Source: an uncultured bacterium
Lineage (GTDB): Bacteria > Bacillota > Clostridia > Lachnospirales > Lachnospiraceae
Direction of reading: 5' to 3'
Assembly (NCBI GenBank): GCA_905214955.1
Contig: CAJMON010000013.1
Coordinates: 1 to 54,346, forward strand
Length of the DNA: 54,346 bases
Part shown: positions 50,417 through 54,346 of the stretch, piece after piece
Layout of the letters: the number at the start of each line of letters is the position of its first letter
How positions within the stretch are numbered: the stretch's first letter is position 1
Notes under the pieces: model-generated
What the model saw: the letters and a program-made list of their open reading frames with translations, nothing else
Databases searched by the model: none
Told to the model about the DNA's origin: nothing
Position numbers and translations under genes: made by a program

Positions 50417-50470
50417 TTGACAAATGAGAAAAACCCTATATAATTAACAATGGTAATTAACATTGATAAT
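50417..50470 (+). promoter_or_regulatory. marR-MATE promoter and MarR operator
   Basis: TTGACA (50417-50422) and TATAAT (50439-50444) are perfect consensus hexamers 16 bases apart. Overlapping the -10 and running downstream, ATTAACAATG (50443-50452) and CATTGATAAT (50461-50470) form a near-perfect inverted repeat, the usual form and place of a MarR autoregulatory operator. Confidence 0.8.
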
Positions 50471-50496
50471 TAAAAGCAAAGGAGTAAAGCTGAGGC

Positions 50497-50949
50497 ATGA
50501 TAAATGAAAAAATCAAACGGATGCTTGACGCATGTTACCAGGCAAAGCGGATTCGGGAGATGCTTCCACCGCTGCCGGAAGGCGTGATGCCATCCTATAT
50601 CCAGTACCTGGATGCGATTCAGTCCATGGAAAGACAGGGAATCCAGGTAAAAGTTTCGGACATCAGCGATGCGATGAATCTTCCAAGACCTGGAGTCACC
50701 AGGACGGTAAAAGAAATGGAAAAAAAAGGATATCTCCAAAAAACAGCATCCGAAGAAGACGGCCGTGTTACGTATCTGACGGTTACAGAAGCTGGAAAAA
50801 ATCTTTCCAGAGAATTCGATGAAGAGTATTTCAGCGGCCTGGCCCCGTATCTGTCTGAGATTTCAGATGAGGATGCGGACTGTATGATCCGGACCATTGG
50901 AAAATTTTATGAGATTATGAGTGAGAGGAGAGAACATTATGACAAATGA
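50497..50949 (+). CDS. MarR-family transcriptional regulator
   Basis: 150 residues. The winged helix includes VKVSDISDAMNLPRPGVTRT (recognition helix) and the wing QKTASEEDGRVTYLTVTEAG, typical of MarR. It overlaps the MATE gene by 11 bases, so it most likely represses its own operon and releases it when a pump substrate binds. ATG is preceded by AAAGGAG at a longer than usual distance. Confidence 0.92.
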   Translation: MINEKIKRMLDACYQAKRIREMLPPLPEGVMPSYIQYLDAIQSMERQGIQVKVSDISDAMNLPRPGVTRTVKEMEKKGYLQKTASEEDGRVTYLTVTEAGKNLSREFDEEYFSGLAPYLSEISDEDADCMIRTIGKFYEIMSERREHYDK

Positions 50950-52297
50950 TAAAGCAGACTTTACTCAGGGAAGCATCTTGAAGAAACTGGTCTTCTTTAT
51001 GATGCCGGTGCTGGGTGCATTGATTTTGCAGGCGGCCTATGGCGCTGTGGACCTGCTGGTAGTTGGAAGATTTGGTTCCACTTCCGGGCTTTCCGCTGTC
51101 TCAACAGGAAGCCAGGTGCTGAATTTAGTTACTTTTGTGGTAATCCAGTTTGCTATGGGCATTACCGTTTTGATTGCCCGGTATCTGGGAGAAAAAAGGC
51201 CGGAAGAAATCGGAGCAGTCATCGGCGGAGCAGTGATGGTATTTGCCATTATTTCTGCAGTGCTGTTTCTGGCCATGGTATGTCTGGCACGGCCCATTTC
51301 CGTTCTGATGCAGGCTCCGGCAGAGGCTGTTGATCTGACGGCAGATTATGTGCGGATATGCGGAAGCGGTATCTTTTTCATCGTAGCTTATAATCTGCTT
51401 TCCGCTGTTTTCCGGGGACTTGGCGACAGCAAATCTCCTCTGCTGTTTGTTCTGGTGGCATGTATTGTAAACATCATCGGCGACCTGGTGCTGGTAGCAG
51501 GATTTCACATGGATGCAGCCGGAGCAGCTTTGGCTACTGTCCTGGCTCAGGCACTCAGCGTTGTATTTGCAGTGGTTCTGCTGCTGAAAAAAGATCTTCC
51601 ATTTAAAATCACGAAAAAAGATTTCCGGCTGAATCCTCAGTGCCAGAAATTCTTGAAGATCGGACTTCCTCTGGCACTCCAGGAATTCCTGACTCAGGTT
51701 TCTTTTCTTGCACTGTGCGCCTTTGTAAACCGCCTGGGCCTGGAAGCTTCTTCCGGGTACGGCGTTGCCTGCAAGATCGTAAACTTTGCAATGCTGGTAC
51801 CCAGTGCCCTGATGCAGTCTATGGCTTCCTTTGTCTCCCAGAATGTGGGAGCAGGAAAAACAAAACGGGCAAAACAGTCCATGTTTACCGGCATTGGTGT
51901 GGGACTTGCCGTTGGTTGTGTGGTATTTGTACTGGTGATGTTTAAAGGAGATGTGCTGGCAGGATTTTTCTCCACCGATCCGGCAGTCATCAGCAACGGT
52001 TACGATTACCTGAAAGGATTTGCACTGGAAACCCTTGTAACAGCGGTTCTGTTCAGCATGGTGGGATATTTTAATGGAAACAACAAAACCGTCTGGGTCA
52101 TGGTCCAGGGCCTGGTTCAGACACTTCTGGTACGTCTTCCGATGGCATATTTCATGAGTATCCAGCCCAATGCAAGCCTGACCAAAATCGGTCTGGCAGC
52201 TCCGGTATCCACGATGGCAGGGATTGTGCTGAACGTGGGATTTTTCGTATACCTGGAGCGCAGGAAATGTAGAGTTGACAGAAAAGCAGGAAACTGA
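50939..52297 (+). CDS. MATE family efflux transporter under MarR control
   Basis: About 452 residues with twelve membrane segments: GALILQAAYGAVDLLVVGRFG at the N-terminus and AVFRGLGDSKSPLLFVLVAC in the middle. These put it in the same MATE group as the gene at 1977-3323. ATG 50939 follows GAGAGGAG and lies within the end of marR. Being paired with a MarR repressor suggests drug- or bile-inducible export, though the substrate is not known. Confidence 0.93.
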   Translation: MTNDKADFTQGSILKKLVFFMMPVLGALILQAAYGAVDLLVVGRFGSTSGLSAVSTGSQVLNLVTFVVIQFAMGITVLIARYLGEKRPEEIGAVIGGAVMVFAIISAVLFLAMVCLARPISVLMQAPAEAVDLTADYVRICGSGIFFIVAYNLLSAVFRGLGDSKSPLLFVLVACIVNIIGDLVLVAGFHMDAAGAALATVLAQALSVVFAVVLLLKKDLPFKITKKDFRLNPQCQKFLKIGLPLALQEFLTQVSFLALCAFVNRLGLEASSGYGVACKIVNFAMLVPSALMQSMASFVSQNVGAGKTKRAKQSMFTGIGVGLAVGCVVFVLVMFKGDVLAGFFSTDPAVISNGYDYLKGFALETLVTAVLFSMVGYFNGNNKTVWVMVQGLVQTLLVRLPMAYFMSIQPNASLTKIGLAAPVSTMAGIVLNVGFFVYLERRKCRVDRKAGN

Positions 52298-52402
52298 TAT
52301 GTTCTGTATCTGCAAGGAAAGATGCAGTCAGATGGCTTGGCAGTGACGGTGCTGATGTGATTTTGCTGATATGGAGAAAATCCTGGATTTCCGAGAAGGG
52401 AG

Positions 52403-52449
52403 TCATGCGCCGGATCTCTCCCTGAAGATAGGAGAGATCCGGCGCATGA
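52403..52449. other. Perfect 19-bp inverted repeat between convergent genes
   Basis: Bases 52403-52421 and 52431-52449 are perfect reverse complements (core GCGCCGGATCTCTCC) with a nine-base loop. It lies between the convergent MATE and bioY genes, but neither strand has a T run after the stem, so it is not a standard intrinsic terminator. It may still stop transcripts or stabilise 3' ends. Confidence 0.75.
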
Positions 52450-52476
52450 AGGTAAGAAGCAAGACAAAAAGTGTTA

Positions 52477-53022
52477 TTACCGTATTCTTTTTTTTATCAT
52501 TGGCCCAATAATCATGGCGATGATCATTTTTACCAGGTCGGCCGGGATGAAGGGAATTACGCAGACTGCGAGAGCTGCTTTGAAGGTGTAATCTGCGACC
52601 AGACAAAACCATATGGTTCCAAAAAGGTAACACACGGCGGTTCCGACGATCATACCGATAAGCTGGAACCATGATTTGCGGCAGTTGTCGATTACCAGTC
52701 CGGCAATGACTGCCATTGCGATAAATCCGATGATATATCCACCGGTAGGACCTGCCAGTTTGGCCGGACCGCCTGTGAAGCCGGAGAATACCGGGAGGCC
52801 AACGAGTCCGAGCAGAAGATAGATCAGATAACTGATGGTTCCTCTTTTCCATCCGAGAAGATACAGGGACAGGTAGATCGCCAGGTTGGTGAATGAGATG
52901 GGAACCGGACCGATGGGGATGGATAGTGGGGCAAGAATGCAGGTGATGGCTGCCATCAGTGCGGTCATGGTTATTTCGTAGGCTTTGCTGCGAGGTGCAG
53001 TAATAGTTTCTGGCTGATTCAT
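52477..53022 (-). CDS. bioY: BioY, biotin-specific S component of an ECF transporter
   Basis: 181 residues with six membrane segments. LGLVGLPVFSGFTGGPAKLAGPTGGYIIGF is the BioY signature and SIPIGPVPISFTNLAIYLS the first-helix block. It captures biotin and works alone or with EcfA/EcfT, which are not in the window. It follows bioB by 29 bases in the same operon. Confidence 0.95.
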   Translation of the reverse strand: MNQPETITAPRSKAYEITMTALMAAITCILAPLSIPIGPVPISFTNLAIYLSLYLLGWKRGTISYLIYLLLGLVGLPVFSGFTGGPAKLAGPTGGYIIGFIAMAVIAGLVIDNCRKSWFQLIGMIVGTAVCYLFGTIWFCLVADYTFKAALAVCVIPFIPADLVKMIIAMIIGPMIKKRIR

Positions 53023-53051
53023 ATTAAGTTTCTCCTTCTAAAGTTTGTCAG

Positions 53052-54023
53052 TTATGCGGATTCGATTTCATAAGTAAATCCTGCATCGGTGATCGTTTTC
53101 AGAGTATCTTCGATACCCTGGCCGCCTTCTGTCAGATACCCTGAGGCAAAGATAGAGTCAACCACACTAAGCAGCTTTTTTTCTTCCCCTTTAAAGTATA
53201 CTTCTCTTCCGGCAGCACAGCGAATATCTGCTTTGGGTACGAGGAGTCTTGCGAGGCAGAGGACTTTCATGCAGTATTCCGTTGTCAGAACAGAGATATC
53301 GGCATCTCCAAGCGGAGTTCCTTTAATCGGGAGAAGAAAGTTGATCGGCAGTGCTTCCGGCTGGATTTCGCGCAGTTCGAGAAGCATGTCAACGACATCT
53401 TCTTTGCTTTCGCCCATGCCAATGATTCCACCGCTGCAGATTTCAAATCCAAGTCCCTGAAGCATATGGATGTTCTGCACGCGCTGATCAAAAGTGTGTG
53501 TACTGCAGATATTATGATAATAGGAACGGCTGCTGTTGAGATTGTGGTTGATTCGGTCCAGACCGGCTTCTTTGAGCATTCGGGCCTGTTTTTCTGTCAG
53601 AAAACCGATGGAACAGCAAAGATGTGTTCCCTGTTCTTTCATCTTACGGATCCGGCGGGCAAGTTCTTCGATTTCTTTATCTGTAAATTTCATACCGCTC
53701 AGACCGATACAGTGTCTGGACAAATGATAATCGTTTACGAAGTCATTATCCTGATACAGTTTATCTTCGTCTACCCATTTGTACTTATCAATATCTGCGG
53801 TAGAACGACATGACTGTGCGCAGTAAGCACAATCCTGGGAACAGTTTCCGCTGCGGGCGTTGGTAAGAATATGAATGCTTACACGGTTTCCCTTATATTG
53901 ATATCGTAAACGCTTCGCACGGTCAATGAGCGCATCCAGTTCCTCATCTGGAGTATTCAAAATGGCGATAGCATCCTTTCTGGAAAGAACAGGTGCATCT
54001 TTTTCATAAAATTCGGAATTCAT
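53052..54023 (-). CDS. bioB: Biotin synthase BioB
   Basis: 323 residues. The radical-SAM motif is NCSQDCAYCAQS (CxxxCxxC), with GLDRINHNLNSSRSYYHNIC and SGGIIGMGESKEDVVDML, typical of BioB. It inserts sulfur into dethiobiotin. No other biotin-ring genes are here, so the cell may use imported dethiobiotin or make it elsewhere. ATG 54023 follows AAAGGAAA; an ATG five codons earlier has no ribosome binding site. The upstream BirA-type operator controls the pair. Confidence 0.95.
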   Translation of the reverse strand: MNSEFYEKDAPVLSRKDAIAILNTPDEELDALIDRAKRLRYQYKGNRVSIHILTNARSGNCSQDCAYCAQSCRSTADIDKYKWVDEDKLYQDNDFVNDYHLSRHCIGLSGMKFTDKEIEELARRIRKMKEQGTHLCCSIGFLTEKQARMLKEAGLDRINHNLNSSRSYYHNICSTHTFDQRVQNIHMLQGLGFEICSGGIIGMGESKEDVVDMLLELREIQPEALPINFLLPIKGTPLGDADISVLTTEYCMKVLCLARLLVPKADIRCAAGREVYFKGEEKKLLSVVDSIFASGYLTEGGQGIEDTLKTITDAGFTYEIESA

Positions 54024-54107
54024 AAATTTTCCTTTCATTTGTCACAGGCGGAAACCCGCTGCCTTCAGGCACGGGAAAAAAGCCCTTTCTTTTCTATACG
54101 GGTATCA

Positions 54108-54162
54108 CTGTAACACATAGAAACACGAAATGTCAACCTAAAAATAAAAACTAAGTTTACAA
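54108..54162 (-). promoter_or_regulatory. BirA-type operator and promoter of bioB-bioY
   Basis: On the reverse strand, TTGTAAACT (from 54162), 15 bases of mainly T and A, and GGTTGACAT (to 54130) match the 9-15-9 BirA box (TTGTTAACC/GGTTAACAA) with few changes. TTGACA inside the right half (54136-54131) can be the -35, with TTACAG 17 bases on (54113-54108) as a weak -10. Biotin-loaded BirA would cover the promoter. The 180 bases to the right, up to the window end, show no gene. Confidence 0.8.
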
Positions 54163-54346
54163 TTTATATTTCATGAATGAAGTTTATAGAGTGGTTTTAT
54201 TACAGACGTGTATGCGTACAGGTTAAGATATGGCTGAAGTAACAATTTCAAAGGGTCACAAAAAAATTAGCACCCCCTCTTGATAATGGAAGTCGATTTT
54301 TGTCCTGTCTTGTGTGTCCCGGAAGTGCCTGTTTTACAGGCTTTCC

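Noticed and set aside
51125..52315. Reverse open frame of about 396 codons antisense to the MATE gene
   Set aside because: No start signal or motif; the sense frame encodes an unmistakable MATE transporter.

Overview
The window looks like a chromosomal segment of a gut-type Firmicute of the family Lachnospiraceae (Blautia/Ruminococcus-like). Supporting signs are moderate GC with strong AGGAGG ribosome binding sites, a minimal two-gene SUF-like Fe-S system, an anaerobic thiamine operon using ThiH, many plant-polysaccharide glycosidases, LarC, Ktr potassium uptake, MATE pumps and small DUF6171/DUF6472 proteins. Genus-level placement is inference.

Layout. 1-4.2 kb: the 3' end of a Glu/Thr-repeat exported protein, an Mbeg1-like hydrolase, a MATE pump and a PAP2 phosphatase. 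4.2-7 kb: a hairpin-rich leader, His-rich LarC and a ComEC-like MBL protein. 7.2-13.3 kb: a sugar block with an oxidoreductase, an AraC regulator and an arabinan operon (GH43, a helix-turn-helix/beta-rich regulator, GH51, DUF6171). 13.3-15.6 kb: an AT-rich restriction-modification island with a controller protein, a C-box operator, a NotI-like endonuclease broken by one in-frame TGA, and an intact methyltransferase. 15.6-34.5 kb: mostly forward housekeeping and catabolic genes: oxidoreductase, cyclase, enzyme I, MATE, esterase, KtrB-KtrA, HAD phosphatase, GH3, an MrfA helicase overlapping a UvrD-like helicase, an esterase, a decayed GH42 gene and a small alarmone synthetase.

34.7-41.2 kb: reverse-strand YitT, a structured dispersed repeat, a YjjG-type HAD phosphatase, a DUF134/NifX-like fusion and a 910-residue sortase-anchored leucine-rich-repeat protein, followed by a decayed transposase. 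41.4-43.1 kb: the forward smsC-smsB pair. 43.2-46.95 kb: thiS-thiF-thiG-thiH-tenI on the reverse strand behind a TPP riboswitch and two tandem terminators. 47-50 kb: cstA, a small unrecognised gene, a composite AraC/TetR pseudogene and a stand-alone FakA C-terminal-like protein. 50.1-54.2 kb: a second inverted copy of the dispersed repeat, a MarR-MATE operon with its operator, and bioB-bioY behind a BirA-type operator.

The most distinctive observations are the methylation-only remnant of a NotI-like system, the hairpin-rich repeat present twice in opposite orientation, the tandem hairpins before larC, the regulator with a putative carbohydrate-sensing C-terminus between GH43 and GH51, the overlapping repair-helicase pair, and repeated traces of MATE, transposase and regulator decay. 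No rRNA, tRNA or CRISPR array was recognised.
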